The notes under the pieces were generated by a model that saw only the letters and a list, made by a program, of their open reading frames with translations, made no database searches and was not told the origin of the DNA. A stretch of DNA of 64,000 bases, taken from QWQI01 sp964608915 (GTDB lineage Bacteria; Planctomycetota; Planctomycetia; Isosphaerales; Isosphaeraceae). The position numbers and the translations under genes are program-made. Below are positions 44,485 to 54,268 of this stretch, piece after piece. Within the stretch, counting starts at the first letter, position 1; each line of letters opens with the position of its first letter. The DNA lies in the NCBI GenBank assembly GCA_964608915.1, contig CAZSQA010000029.1, forward strand, positions 1 through 64,000, in the 5' to 3' direction.

Positions 44485-46851
44485 ATGGCCAAAGTTCAAG
44501 CGGTTTGGGCGATCGATATCGGCCAGGTCGCGCTCAAGGCCCTGAAGGTCGTACCGGGCGATTCGCCCGACACTCTCACGGTAGAAGCCGCCGTGAGGAT
44601 TCCGTACCAGGACGACAAAATCCTCAGCCAGCCCGACGCCGAGCCGGACGAACTGGTGCGGATGGCCCTGATCGAATTCATCGAGAAGCACGATCCCAAG
44701 GGCTCGCGCATCGCGATCGGGGTGCCCGGGCAGAAGGGGCTGATCAAGTTCATCAAGCTCCCTCCCGTGGAAAAGAAGCGCATCCCCGATATCGTTCAGT
44801 TCGAAGCCAAGCAGCAGATTCCGTTTCCTTTGAACGAAGTCGTCTGGGATTATCAGCAGCTCGCGTCCGACGACGACGATATGGACGACGACGACGACGA
44901 AATGGCCTTCACCATGGCCGAAGTCGGCCTATTCGCCATGAAGCGTGAAGAGATCAACAAGGCTCTGTTTCCGCTGCGACGACTCGGGCTGGAGCCTGAC
45001 ATCGTCCAGATGACGCCGATCGCAATCTACAATTTCGCCAACCATGAGCTGATCAAGGGCCGGGGCGAAAAAGGCCCGATCGTCGTCCTGGACATGGGCG
45101 CGGACAAGACCGAGCTGGTGATCACCGACGGGAACCGGATCTGGCAGCGCAACGTGCCGATCGGCGGCAACCACTTCACGCGGGCGTTGACCAAAGAGAT
45201 GAAGATGGTCTTCGCCAAGGCGGAGGCCACCAAGAAGAATGCCGCGGCCTCGCCTGACATGAAAGCCGTCTTCACGGCCATGAAAGGCGTCTTCAAGGAT
45301 TTCGCGACCGAAATCCAGAGGTCGATCGGCTTCTACAAGAGCGTCAACAAAGGCTCGCAGATCAAGAAGATCTTCGGCGTCGGCAACGGCTTCAAGCTGC
45401 CTGGCCTGACCGAATTCCTCAAGCAGGAACTCGACCTGCCGGTTCAGGCGGTCAACGAATTCGGCGGGCTTTCCGGCGAAGGCATCGCCGATCCGGATTT
45501 CGCCGATAACGTCGCCTCGTTCGCACTGCCGTACGGTCTGGCCGTTCAGGCATTCGACCCGCAGGCGGTCAAAACTTCTCTGCTGCCTCCGGACATCAAG
45601 CAGGCTCGCCTGATCCGCAAGAAAAAGCCGCTGGTGCTGGCCGCCAGCCTGCTGTTCATGCTCGGGTTCACGGCCCTGTTCCTGGGCAACGTGAAGGCCT
45701 GGTCCAAGGTCAACAATTCCGAGTTCAAATCCGCAGTCGAAAAAGCCAAGTCCGTCGCAGCCAAGGGGGCCTCGCTGCAGTCGGAATTCGACACGGCGAA
45801 GGGGGCCTTCGAAGCCGAAAAGACCCGCGGCGAGGGGCTGATCGTATCCAACGACGAGAAGCTGATGTGGCCGCAGCTTCTGCAGACGATCAACGCCTAC
45901 CTGCCTGACCCGGTCACCGAAAAGAAGCTGAACGTCAACAATCCTGCCGACCAGCTGCGGCTGGCCAAGCTGGCCGTTCACGTAGACCAGGTCCGGCCTG
46001 CCTTCCGCAACGATCTGGCCGTGGACTGGTACGACACGCTCGACTCGGTCAACCCTTCGGCGAAGTCGACCATGCACCCTTACGACACCAAGGAAGGCAA
46101 CACGCCGACGGGCGAGGGCTGGGTCATCCAGATCGTCGGCCACCACTACAACCCCTATCCGGGCCGTGTCAAGAACGAAGACAACATGGGCCCGCTCGGT
46201 TACATCCGTAACGACATCCTCAAGCGGCTTCAGGGCGCTGGTCCGCGCCGGTTCGGACTCTCCCACGCCGTTCTGGTTTGGATGACCGAGGACAAGGAAT
46301 GGACGACCGAGAAGGCCGTCAGCACGAATTCCCTCTCCTCGAACGCCATTCCCCTGATTCCGGCCGTGGGGCCTGTCTCTGGCGGTGGCGAAGGAGCCGA
46401 AGGAGGAATGGGCGGCGGCATGCCCGGCATGATGGGCGGGCAAGGCGGCCGCATGATGGATGGCGGCGATATGATGGGCGGCGGCGGCATGCCTGGCATG
46501 GGCGGAAATATGCGTGGCAGCATGATGGGTGGCATGATGGGCGGCATGGGTGGTATGGGTGCCGAGGCCAAGGCCAAAGAGAAAATGGATTATCTCACCC
46601 GGACCGACTTCATGATTCAGATGGTCTGGAAGCCGATCAGCGAAGAGAATCCGCCGAAGACGCTGGAAGAGATCCAGACGGCGCTGGTGGAGGCTTCGAA
46701 GGACGCCAACATCGCTCCTCCCAAGGAGATGGACTTCGTCAGCAAGAGCCTCGAACAATCCAAGATTCGGGCCCAGATGTATCAGCGATTCGGAAACGCC
46801 GCGCCCAAGGCCGCGGAAGGTGGCGAGGAAACCCCGGCGAAGCAGCAGTGA
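44485..46851 (+). CDS. PilM-like actin-fold protein fused to membrane and Met/Gly-rich regions
   Basis: A 788-residue protein. Residues 1-375 match PilM of type IV pilus and type II secretion platforms. The phosphate-1 motif is AIDIGQVALK, phosphate-2 is VVLDMGADKTEL and the adenosine motif is KIFGVGNGFKLPG. An acidic run of Asp lies near 133-144. One membrane segment follows (about 381-402), then a long extra-cytoplasmic region with coiled-coil-like start (410-450). A Met/Gly-rich tract lies at about 639-692, followed by a further helical domain. PilM is normally free and binds PilN; here the platform is fused into one protein. GGGAG precedes the start. First gene of a trio ending in a terminator. 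Confidence 0.82.
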   Translation: MAKVQAVWAIDIGQVALKALKVVPGDSPDTLTVEAAVRIPYQDDKILSQPDAEPDELVRMALIEFIEKHDPKGSRIAIGVPGQKGLIKFIKLPPVEKKRIPDIVQFEAKQQIPFPLNEVVWDYQQLASDDDDMDDDDDEMAFTMAEVGLFAMKREEINKALFPLRRLGLEPDIVQMTPIAIYNFANHELIKGRGEKGPIVVLDMGADKTELVITDGNRIWQRNVPIGGNHFTRALTKEMKMVFAKAEATKKNAAASPDMKAVFTAMKGVFKDFATEIQRSIGFYKSVNKGSQIKKIFGVGNGFKLPGLTEFLKQELDLPVQAVNEFGGLSGEGIADPDFADNVASFALPYGLAVQAFDPQAVKTSLLPPDIKQARLIRKKKPLVLAASLLFMLGFTALFLGNVKAWSKVNNSEFKSAVEKAKSVAAKGASLQSEFDTAKGAFEAEKTRGEGLIVSNDEKLMWPQLLQTINAYLPDPVTEKKLNVNNPADQLRLAKLAVHVDQVRPAFRNDLAVDWYDTLDSVNPSAKSTMHPYDTKEGNTPTGEGWVIQIVGHHYNPYPGRVKNEDNMGPLGYIRNDILKRLQGAGPRRFGLSHAVLVWMTEDKEWTTEKAVSTNSLSSNAIPLIPAVGPVSGGGEGAEGGMGGGMPGMMGGQGGRMMDGGDMMGGGGMPGMGGNMRGSMMGGMMGGMGGMGAEAKAKEKMDYLTRTDFMIQMVWKPISEENPPKTLEEIQTALVEASKDANIAPPKEMDFVSKSLEQSKIRAQMYQRFGNAAPKAAEGGEETPAKQQ

Positions 46852-46930
46852 CGGTCTCGTGACCTCCTGCTTCCCATTTTCCATTGCCTGACGACCCCAA
46901 CGAGCATCGAACAAGGACAGGTACAAGCCC

Positions 46931-48667
46931 ATGGATCAAGTCAAGAAATTTCTCCGAATCCTCGTCGCACAGAGGTTCTGGATCCTCTGCACGATCGCCG
47001 CACTGGTGCCGATGGTGGCCTACTTCGTCGGCGCTGGCAAAATCTCCGCCGAAACCGCGGCGAAGACTTCCGAGATCGAAACCGCCAACAAGGGCGTCGA
47101 TCCGTACAAATCGGGCCGCAAGCCGAATCCGGACTGGAAGAACCTCACTTCGACCCAGACGGAAAAGCTTACGGGCGAAATCAATGTCGCCTGGAAAGAA
47201 CTCTATTCCCGCCAGGCGCCGCTTCTTCGATGGCCTCTGGACCGGGTGGAGGAAAAGTTCCGTGCCTGGGGCCGGAAACACCCTGAATCGAAGGAAGCCT
47301 CGGCGGACGAAGTCTCCGACCTGGTTCAGGACTACGTGAACTTCTATCCCGAATACGTGACGACGGTTTACAAATCCTTCCGCCCTTTCGACTTCGTCAA
47401 GGGTGACGGGATCGTCGTCTCGCCTGACGAGAAAGGGCTGCTGCGTCCTTCCACATTCGAGATCTCCAAAGCTCCGAAGCTTGGCGATATCTGGAAGGAA
47501 CAGGAGAAAATGTGGGTCAGTCAGGCGATTCTGGACGTCGTCGAACAAGTCAACAAGCAGGCCAAGGTGTGGGACGAAGCCCCGATCAAGCAGATCGTCC
47601 GGCTCGAAGTCGCCAGTGACGCCGCTCTTGACCCGATGTCACAGACCAAGGGCGTGACGCTCGTCGACGCACCCAAGATTCTCGCCCCCGGCGAAACCGA
47701 GGAAGCCTCAGCCGAAGGCGGAGATGCCAGCATGTCGAGCCTCGGCTATGGCGCGCCTTCCGACATGATGTCCGGGATGGGCGGCCGCATGATGGGCGGC
47801 GATGAGATGATGGGTGGCATGATGGGTGGCGGCGGTAGCGGATCCACGACCGCACCCGATGTCGTCAAGTTTCTGGCGCCCCCTGAAGGTGTCGAAAATC
47901 CCCCGTATTTCATCGTTCCTATCAAACTCACCACGCTGATCGAGCAGGACAAGGTCGCGGACCTGCTCGTCGAGCTCGAACGTTCACCCATGGCGATTCA
48001 GGTTATGGGCCTGGAACTGGCGAAGCCTTCGATCAAGGTCGTCAAACCTGAAAAGGGCGACAGCAGCATGCTCGCCTATGGTGGCATGACGGGAATGATG
48101 GGGGGCATGGGTCGTGGCATGGGCGACATGCCCGGCATGGACATGGGCGGCATGATGGGCAGCATGATGGGCGGCATGGGCCGTGGTGGCATGGGCGACA
48201 TGATGGGCGGCATGCCCGGCATGGACATGGGCGGCTACATGGGCGGTATGGGTGGTGCCGCGGAAGTTCGCAAAGGCACCGACGTCCGCTCCAAGGACCG
48301 CCGCGCCGACCGAAAGAAGGCTGAGGAAGCCCTCAAGAAGCGTTCTCGTGTCAGTCTTCAGGATCCTTACTACAACGTCGTGGAATTGACCGTTTACGGT
48401 CAGGCCAGGTTCTATAACCCGCCGCCACCGCCGCCAGCCGAGACGAGCGATTCCGTCGCCGCGGGGACGGAAAACGCCGAACCGGCGAAGACCGAAGAAC
48501 CGAAGGCCGACGCCGCGAAAGCGGAAGAGCCGAAGGCCGAAGAACCGAAGTCTGAGGCTCCGAAGGCTGAAGAACCGAAAGCCGAAGAGCCCAAGGCCGA
48601 AGAGCCCAAGGCCGAAAAGCCCAAGGCCGAAGAGCCTGCCAAGGGTACGGAACCGAAAACCGAATGA
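46931..48667 (+). CDS. Inner-membrane protein with Met/Gly tracts and Lys/Glu/Pro repeats
   Basis: A 578-residue protein. It has a short cytoplasmic N-terminus (1-15), one membrane helix (about 16-38) and a long outer region. Met/Gly-rich tracts occur at about 278-303 and 385-443 (MMGGMGRGM-type). A C-terminal low-complexity tail of KAEEP/KAEAP repeats lies at about 520-575. Size, topology and position after the PilM-like gene suggest a PilN/PilO-type partner, but no family is recognised. It lies 79 bp after the first gene; the trio is probably one operon. Confidence 0.75.
   Translation: MDQVKKFLRILVAQRFWILCTIAALVPMVAYFVGAGKISAETAAKTSEIETANKGVDPYKSGRKPNPDWKNLTSTQTEKLTGEINVAWKELYSRQAPLLRWPLDRVEEKFRAWGRKHPESKEASADEVSDLVQDYVNFYPEYVTTVYKSFRPFDFVKGDGIVVSPDEKGLLRPSTFEISKAPKLGDIWKEQEKMWVSQAILDVVEQVNKQAKVWDEAPIKQIVRLEVASDAALDPMSQTKGVTLVDAPKILAPGETEEASAEGGDASMSSLGYGAPSDMMSGMGGRMMGGDEMMGGMMGGGGSGSTTAPDVVKFLAPPEGVENPPYFIVPIKLTTLIEQDKVADLLVELERSPMAIQVMGLELAKPSIKVVKPEKGDSSMLAYGGMTGMMGGMGRGMGDMPGMDMGGMMGSMMGGMGRGGMGDMMGGMPGMDMGGYMGGMGGAAEVRKGTDVRSKDRRADRKKAEEALKKRSRVSLQDPYYNVVELTVYGQARFYNPPPPPPAETSDSVAAGTENAEPAKTEEPKADAAKAEEPKAEEPKSEAPKAEEPKAEEPKAEEPKAEKPKAEEPAKGTEPKTE
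48490..48645 (+). repeat. 15-bp tandem repeats coding KAEEP units
   Basis: About ten imperfect 15-bp units (type gccgaagagcccaag) code for Lys-Ala-Glu-Glu-Pro near the end of the second trio gene. The last copies are nearly identical in DNA, suggesting recent expansion or slippage. Pentapeptide repeats of this type usually form extended charged rods. Confidence 0.75.
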
Positions 48668-48814
48668 CGCGTTCGAGGGTCGCGGCCGGGCGTATCGGAC
48701 ATCGAACCGATTTCCGGCCCGTGCGACCTGACCTGACATTTTCATCCCAGTGACATTTCAGGCCCGGGCCTGACAGGCTCCAGCCGAGGCGAATCAAGAG
48801 GGAACGAATCCGAC

Positions 48815-50839
48815 ATGGCCAATCCCAAAGTCCAGAAAATACTCGACAAGACGAAGGCCTTCTTCACCAATCATGGCGAGAAGCTGGCCGTGGCGTTCGG
48901 TGGTATCATGTTCGTGGTCGGATCGGCGCTGGCGATCTCCAAGCCGACGATTCAGATCACGCCCCAGGCGGTCGCCACCAATGCCGAATCCGCCGAAAAG
49001 AACCTGAATCAGCCTCAGTCTCCGGAGGACATCGTCGCCGCACTGGCCGATGCCGGAATCAAGGATCTGAACTTCGAGGACCGCGTGAAGAAAGCCGAGA
49101 CGGACACGATCGACGTGTCCGAACTGAAGCTGAAGCATCGCTGGGTGACGCTCGAACCAGGGGCCGGACTGATTCGCGACACGCCGACACTCGTGGCCAT
49201 CGAAGACGTTTATGCCATGGCTGGCCGTGGCGGTTCGACGCTCTTCGAAACCGACGAGAAGGGCGAACGAATCCCCGACGACGGGTCGGATTCGGATGAC
49301 AAGGAAAAGAACGCCGCCGGCCGCCGGAACCGGGGTGCTGAAGGCGGCATGGGCTTCGGCCTGGGCGGGCAGCCCAAGCAATCCGCCCGAGAGAAGGCGG
49401 AAGAAGATGCGAAATTCAAGCGTCAGCAGGAAGAGCGGTCACGTTCGCTCGCCGGTAACGTGAACGAAGACCGGGCGAAAGCGCGTGAAAAGGACAAGGA
49501 CGCCGCCAAGAAGAATGGCGAAACCGCCCCTGACGGCCCGCAAGGACCTTTCAAGGAGAACTTGAAGGGGATTCGCTGGGCCGCGGTCACCGGCGTTCTG
49601 GACAACAAGGCCCTGCGTGAAAACTACGCCAAAGCTTTGCGGAAGGATTTCGCCGAAGCCGCTCCGAATTTCAAACGCGTCGAGCTGGAACGTCAGGAAC
49701 TCAGCGCTGACGGAACCTGGAGCGACTGGCAGACGATCGATTACGACCAGAACTATCTGGTACTCGACAACCTGACAGAAACCGACGAGGAACTGGTTCC
49801 CCAGGACAACATTCTGGACACGCTCGTCGATCCGTTGCCCTTCCTGCTCAATGGGGCTTTCGGCGGCGTGCACGTCGCCAGCCTCGTCCCGTCCGACAAA
49901 CGGGAAATCAAGCGGCCCGACCCCAAAGACCGCATGGCTATGGGCGGAATGGGCGGCAATATGGGCATGATGATGGGCGGACGTGGCCGCGGCGGTGCTG
50001 GTGGCGAAGACATGCCCGGCATGGGCGCAGGCGGCAACATGGGCATGATGATGGGCGGTGGCGGTCGCGGCATGGGCGGCGACGATTATGCAGGTTTCCT
50101 CTTCGGCGGCGGCACCGGGGCCGCGGAGGATACGAACTTCCCCAAATCGGACGCCGATGACATCATGGTCCGGGCTTTCGATTTCACCGTCAAACCTGAC
50201 GCGACCTACCGTTACCGCGCCCGCGTCAGCGTCATCAATCCCAACTACCAGCGAGACGACGTCAACCCCGGCGTCGACACCTCCGCCCAGTTCCTTTTCG
50301 GGCCCTGGAGCGAAGACACGAACCCGGTTTACGTTCCCAGCGATGTCGCTCCCTACGCGGTCGCAAAGGCTCCTCCTTCGACTCAGGGCGGCCCGTCCGA
50401 TCTTGTTCTGTTCGACGTCGCCGCGTTCAATCCTGAAGACGGCATGACGGTCGTTCGGCAGTTCCCGGCCGGTCCCGGCATGATCATCGGCGAGCCGAAC
50501 ATGTGCCAGATCCCGGCACACGACGGTTCCGGTGCCAAGCCGAAAACTGTCGACTTCACAAGCCGCCAGATCGTGCTGGCGACCCGAGGCGGTCAGATCA
50601 GCCTCGCACCGCTCGGCGGCCGGGGTTCGGTCACCATGCCCGCCATGGCCTTCGTGATGAAAGCCGATGGCACGGTCGTCGTGCGTAATGAATCCAAGGA
50701 CGTCAATGACCCTGACCTCAAGTTCACCCGCCAGGTTTATGCCGAAGAACTCAAGAAATCGGACAAAGCCCGTCAGAAGGGTGACATGAATATGGGTGAA
50801 GGCATGGGCATGGGAATGGGCATGGGCGGCAGACGCTGA
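48815..50839 (+). CDS. Inner-membrane protein with Met/Gly tracts, third of the trio
   Basis: A 674-residue protein. It has a cytoplasmic N-terminus (1-22), one membrane helix (about 24-42), and an acidic/Lys-rich region (about 140-250). A Met/Gly-rich tract lies at about 374-425 and a short one at the C-terminus (about 658-674). A beta-rich part (450-650) lies in between. No named family is recognised. The shared composition and layout with the two upstream genes indicate one complex. A strong terminator follows 35 bp later. Confidence 0.75.
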   Translation: MANPKVQKILDKTKAFFTNHGEKLAVAFGGIMFVVGSALAISKPTIQITPQAVATNAESAEKNLNQPQSPEDIVAALADAGIKDLNFEDRVKKAETDTIDVSELKLKHRWVTLEPGAGLIRDTPTLVAIEDVYAMAGRGGSTLFETDEKGERIPDDGSDSDDKEKNAAGRRNRGAEGGMGFGLGGQPKQSAREKAEEDAKFKRQQEERSRSLAGNVNEDRAKAREKDKDAAKKNGETAPDGPQGPFKENLKGIRWAAVTGVLDNKALRENYAKALRKDFAEAAPNFKRVELERQELSADGTWSDWQTIDYDQNYLVLDNLTETDEELVPQDNILDTLVDPLPFLLNGAFGGVHVASLVPSDKREIKRPDPKDRMAMGGMGGNMGMMMGGRGRGGAGGEDMPGMGAGGNMGMMMGGGGRGMGGDDYAGFLFGGGTGAAEDTNFPKSDADDIMVRAFDFTVKPDATYRYRARVSVINPNYQRDDVNPGVDTSAQFLFGPWSEDTNPVYVPSDVAPYAVAKAPPSTQGGPSDLVLFDVAAFNPEDGMTVVRQFPAGPGMIIGEPNMCQIPAHDGSGAKPKTVDFTSRQIVLATRGGQISLAPLGGRGSVTMPAMAFVMKADGTVVVRNESKDVNDPDLKFTRQVYAEELKKSDKARQKGDMNMGEGMGMGMGMGGRR

Positions 50840-50873
50840 TCGGCCGCGCTTGCCTGAACTGACGAAAAAGACG

Positions 50874-50909
50874 AGCCGGAGGGTGCGATACCTCCGGCTT
50901 GACTTTTTT
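50874..50909 (+). terminator. Rho-independent terminator of the PilM-like operon
   Basis: AGCCGGAGG and CCTCCGGCT form a perfect 9-bp stem with an 8-nt loop, followed by TGAC and six T (50904-50909). Outer flanks GACGAAAAAG and CTTTTTTCGTC can extend the pairing. It lies 35 bp after the third trio gene and 98 bp before hisB. Confidence 0.88.
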
Positions 50910-51006
50910 CGTCGTCGACTTGCCTTGGCCTGTCGACAGAGAATCATTAGAGTAAGTTTTCGTCCTGACCGAATTCCGCACACTTCTCGGGGTAGCGCGC
51001 CAAGAT

Positions 51007-51600
51007 ATGTCCAGAAGCTTCAGCCTGACACGCAAGACCGCCGAGACAAGCATCGAACTGGCACTCGAACTGGACGGTTCGGGCAAGTCGAAAATCGCCA
51101 CCGGCCTTGGTTTCCTGGACCACATGCTGACGCTTTTCGCTCGCCACGCCATGATCGACCTAGAAGTCGCATGTCAGGGGGATACGCATGTGGACGGCCA
51201 CCACACGGCCGAAGACATCGGCATTTGCCTGGGCCAGGCGATCGATAAGGCTCTCGGCGACAAAAAAGGCCTCTCCCGATACGGCCACATGACATTGCCT
51301 ATGGACGAAACGCTCGTTCAGGTCGCTCTGGACCTCTCCGGCAGACCCTATTTCGTCTGGAAAGTCGAATTTCCCACGCCAAGGGTGGGCGATTTCGACA
51401 CCGAACTTGTCGAGGAGTTCTGGCACGCCGTGTGCATTCAGGCCCGCATGAACCTGCACGCGATCCTCATCCACGGCCGAAACAGTCACCACATTTCCGA
51501 AGCCCTGTTCAAGGGCATGGGAAGGGCTCTGCGCCAGGCGTGGTCGATCGATCCTCGCGAAACCGGCGTGCCCTCCACCAAAGGAACCCTGACCGATTGA
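51007..51600 (+). CDS. hisB: Imidazoleglycerol-phosphate dehydratase
   Basis: A 197-residue monofunctional HisB, which dehydrates imidazoleglycerol phosphate in histidine synthesis. Manganese ligands are visible as HVDGHHTAEDIG (His61, His65, His66) and HGRNSHHISEALFKGMGRAL near the C-terminus, with GFLDHM near 35-40. It contains no phosphatase domain. It lies after the terminator of the trio, 32 kb from hisD and hisC, and 7 nt before the next gene, with which it is probably cotranscribed. The ribosome site is weak. Confidence 0.94.
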   Translation: MSRSFSLTRKTAETSIELALELDGSGKSKIATGLGFLDHMLTLFARHAMIDLEVACQGDTHVDGHHTAEDIGICLGQAIDKALGDKKGLSRYGHMTLPMDETLVQVALDLSGRPYFVWKVEFPTPRVGDFDTELVEEFWHAVCIQARMNLHAILIHGRNSHHISEALFKGMGRALRQAWSIDPRETGVPSTKGTLTD

Positions 51601-51607
51601 CGACGCG

Positions 51608-52609
51608 ATGATCGATTCGCCACCTTCTGCAGACCCTGACCCTCCGAAACGAGCGCGCCGGCGGTCGCCCTGGGCCACGATCCTGCTTCTGGCCATCGGT
51701 TTCGGTCTACTCGGCTGGTCGATCGCCCAAAACGCCGAGCCGATTCGCCAGTGCCTCGCCGGTCGTCCGCGTTTCGGGACGATGGCACTCGCGTTCGTGC
51801 TTTACTCAATTGGGATGCTCGCCGCGTTCGTGCGCTGGTTCGGGCTCGTCCGAATGATCGGCGTGCGGATTCCGCTTGCGGATTCGCTTCGGCTCTCGTT
51901 CGTCGGCAGCCTTTTCAACCTCGTCATTCCGGGAGCGGTCGGGGGCGATCTCGTCAAAGCCGGGTATCTCGCCCGAAAGGACATTCCGAAAACCCGAGTG
52001 TTTTCGAGTATGGTCATTGACAGGCTCCTCGGCCTGCTCGGCCTATTCGTTCTCGCCGCCGTCGCCGGCTTATCCGTCTGGACCGCTTCCGACGCCCCTG
52101 TTCGCCGGCTCACGCTCTTCGTTCTCTTCATGATCATTGCCCTCGTCGCGACACTCGGATTGATTTTCAGCGGCTTGATCGGCCGGAATTCTCCTCGGAC
52201 ACGCGAATTGCAGGCGATGTCATCCGCCTATCGCGGCCATCTCCCGGGGATCGCTTTCTGGGTGGTCGTCTCGGTCGCTATCCACGCGCTGAATACGGCG
52301 GCCTTTTATTTCATGAGCCGCGCCATACTGCCTGACCTTGGGATCGGCCTGGTGCCCCATTTTCAGATCGTCCCGCTGGTTCTGTTCAGCACCGCCGCAC
52401 CGATTCCGCTGGGGGCCATCGGATTTTCCGAAAATGTCAGCGGTTACCTTTTCCGCAATGTCGGCCATCCCAACGGGGCTGTCGCGATGATGGGCTTTCG
52501 CTTGCTTCAATACGCCTTCGCCTCGATCGCGGCGGTCATCTATGCGGCGAACTGGAAGGCTATGCGCGACCTCGTCGACAGCGACTGGACCAGGCCTGTA
52601 TCTCGCTGA
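51608..52609 (+). CDS. Flippase-like membrane protein (LPG synthase TM-domain family)
   Basis: A 333-residue membrane protein of the UPF0104 family (lysylphosphatidylglycerol synthase transmembrane domain) with about eight helices. VGSLFNLVIPGAVGGDLVKAGYLARK and KTRVFSSMVIDRLLGLLGL are the family signatures. It lacks the C-terminal aminoacyl-transferase domain, so a role in lipid or glycan translocation is more likely than lysylation. It starts 7 nt after hisB and ends before a glycosyltransferase-like membrane protein. Confidence 0.8.
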   Translation: MIDSPPSADPDPPKRARRRSPWATILLLAIGFGLLGWSIAQNAEPIRQCLAGRPRFGTMALAFVLYSIGMLAAFVRWFGLVRMIGVRIPLADSLRLSFVGSLFNLVIPGAVGGDLVKAGYLARKDIPKTRVFSSMVIDRLLGLLGLFVLAAVAGLSVWTASDAPVRRLTLFVLFMIIALVATLGLIFSGLIGRNSPRTRELQAMSSAYRGHLPGIAFWVVVSVAIHALNTAAFYFMSRAILPDLGIGLVPHFQIVPLVLFSTAAPIPLGAIGFSENVSGYLFRNVGHPNGAVAMMGFRLLQYAFASIAAVIYAANWKAMRDLVDSDWTRPVSR

Positions 52610-52733
52610 TCTCACTCTAGGCGGCCACTTTCGTTTCAGGAGCATCGGACGGGCGATTCGCGGAAATTCTGTCTTCGCGGAATCGGGTCATGTACCATCG
52701 GAGAACTCAAAATTCCAAGGAGTTCGAACTCGG

Positions 52734-54185
52734 ATGATCGACGGCTTCTGCACCTTGGTCCGCATCAGGCCGGTATCCGCTGGCGCGTTCCTCGTGTCAT
52801 CCCTGATTCTGGGGCTTTTCGCGGCCGATTGCTTCGTCCCTGGTTTGATCGAAAGTGCCTACGACGGAAAAGGACCGGCAAGGGCGAATCAGTTTTTCGC
52901 GGCCAGGCGCGACCGGCATACGCTCGAACACTATCTTCTGCTCTGGCGTAACTTTCGCGATGCATGCGCGATCGCGTCGATAGCCTACGTTTTCATTCTG
53001 GCGATCATCGGCCGCAGCGTCAGGTCCGGTCGCCTTCGTGGGTTTCTTGTGGTGTTCGCGGCCTTTTTTCTCGGAATGACGGTGCTATGGGGGCCACGAC
53101 AGGATTACGTCGCCCACCTGAAAATCTGGGAAGAGGCGAACGCCGGCCGCGACCCCTGGTGGATCCAGCCTGAATCCGGTATTGTCCTGAACGCATACGG
53201 CCCCCTGTTCGAAACGCTCGCCCCGCTGGTACGCATCAATCCACTGGCGCCGAAGATCCTTTTCTCATCGGCATTTCTGATCTATGCCATTTTCACTCTG
53301 ACTCTTGCGGCAAATCACCCGGCTTTCGACCGCAACAGGTTCCGGCTGCTCGCAGCCTGGCTGGCGAATCCGTTCTTTTGGCTCGAAATCGCATTTTACG
53401 GCCATTTCGATGTAATTGCTGGCCTGTTCGTGCTCGGTGCGATTCATGCGATGCACAGCCGGGCGCAGATGGTCTCCGGCACCCTGCTGGGGTTGGGATT
53501 TCTTCTCAAGTTCGTGCCTGGTGTCCTCGTGCCGTTTCTTGCCTTCGAATACAGGGGCCGATGGCGAGCGAATGGCCGCTTCCTGATCGCCTCGACCGCT
53601 GTGATATCCGGGGGAATGGCGATCGCCTGGAAGGTCTGGGGCGAATCGGTTTTTCGGCCACTGGCCTTCGTTTCGACGCGTGGTTCGAGCCTCCTGTCGA
53701 TCTGGCGATATCTCAAAGGTCCCTGCTCGCCGCTCGCACTGGCGGGCAGTTCGCCGCCGGACCTGGACCGCTACGCCACGCCAGCCCTCATGATCGCACT
53801 ATTGGCGACCTGGGCAATGACGAGCAAACGTCGTTCGGAAATGACCCACGCATCCCTGTGTGCATTGATGGTCACAGTCCTGTTCTATCGGGTCGGATTC
53901 GTGCAGTATCAAATGTTCCCGTTTCTGCTTCTGCCGCTCTGGTATTCGAAATGTCATGAAAGCATCGATGTCAGTCGAGCCGTTCGATTGGCCGTTTTTG
54001 CTTACGTGACGTGGATCGTCGGCTTCGACCTGTTCGATAACGCGGTCGGCGGGATCGTCGGCCAGGACAGGCCCTGGTCATGGGCGGAAAACTGGGTCGG
54101 TTTGCCGAATTTTGTGCTGGGTATGATTTTACTTGCGAACTTGTTGCGAATGCCGACCGATTCTGCGGAATCGGAATCGACGTAA
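52734..54185 (+). CDS. GT87/DUF2029-type integral membrane glycosyltransferase
   Basis: A 483-residue polytopic protein (about 10 helices). Its first helix is SAGAFLVSSLILGLFAADCF, followed by a loop with RRDRHTLEHYLLLW. Later features include WEEANAGRDPWW and LGLGFLLKFVPGVLVPFLAFEYRGRWR, which resembles DUF2029/GT87 alpha-mannosyltransferases that use polyprenyl-phosphate sugars. The acceptor is unknown. AAGGAG lies before ATG 52734, preferred over the longer frame from 52542, which overlaps the upstream gene. Confidence 0.75.
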   Translation: MIDGFCTLVRIRPVSAGAFLVSSLILGLFAADCFVPGLIESAYDGKGPARANQFFAARRDRHTLEHYLLLWRNFRDACAIASIAYVFILAIIGRSVRSGRLRGFLVVFAAFFLGMTVLWGPRQDYVAHLKIWEEANAGRDPWWIQPESGIVLNAYGPLFETLAPLVRINPLAPKILFSSAFLIYAIFTLTLAANHPAFDRNRFRLLAAWLANPFFWLEIAFYGHFDVIAGLFVLGAIHAMHSRAQMVSGTLLGLGFLLKFVPGVLVPFLAFEYRGRWRANGRFLIASTAVISGGMAIAWKVWGESVFRPLAFVSTRGSSLLSIWRYLKGPCSPLALAGSSPPDLDRYATPALMIALLATWAMTSKRRSEMTHASLCALMVTVLFYRVGFVQYQMFPFLLLPLWYSKCHESIDVSRAVRLAVFAYVTWIVGFDLFDNAVGGIVGQDRPWSWAENWVGLPNFVLGMILLANLLRMPTDSAESEST

Positions 54186-54268
54186 AGTCGAACGAAACTA
54201 TGCTTTCACAGGTCGATTCCGGATTTCGAATCGGAATAGAAACCGGATGGCATGCATCATCCGGTGAA

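Noticed and set aside
44929..46932. A 667-codon open frame on the - strand rich in Ala and His
   Set aside because: It is antisense to the PilM-like gene. The His/Ala runs are the reverse complement of the Met/Gly codons, and no start or domain supports it.
49439..50983. A 514-codon open frame on the - strand
   Set aside because: Antisense shadow of the third trio gene; it crosses the terminator and has no domain.
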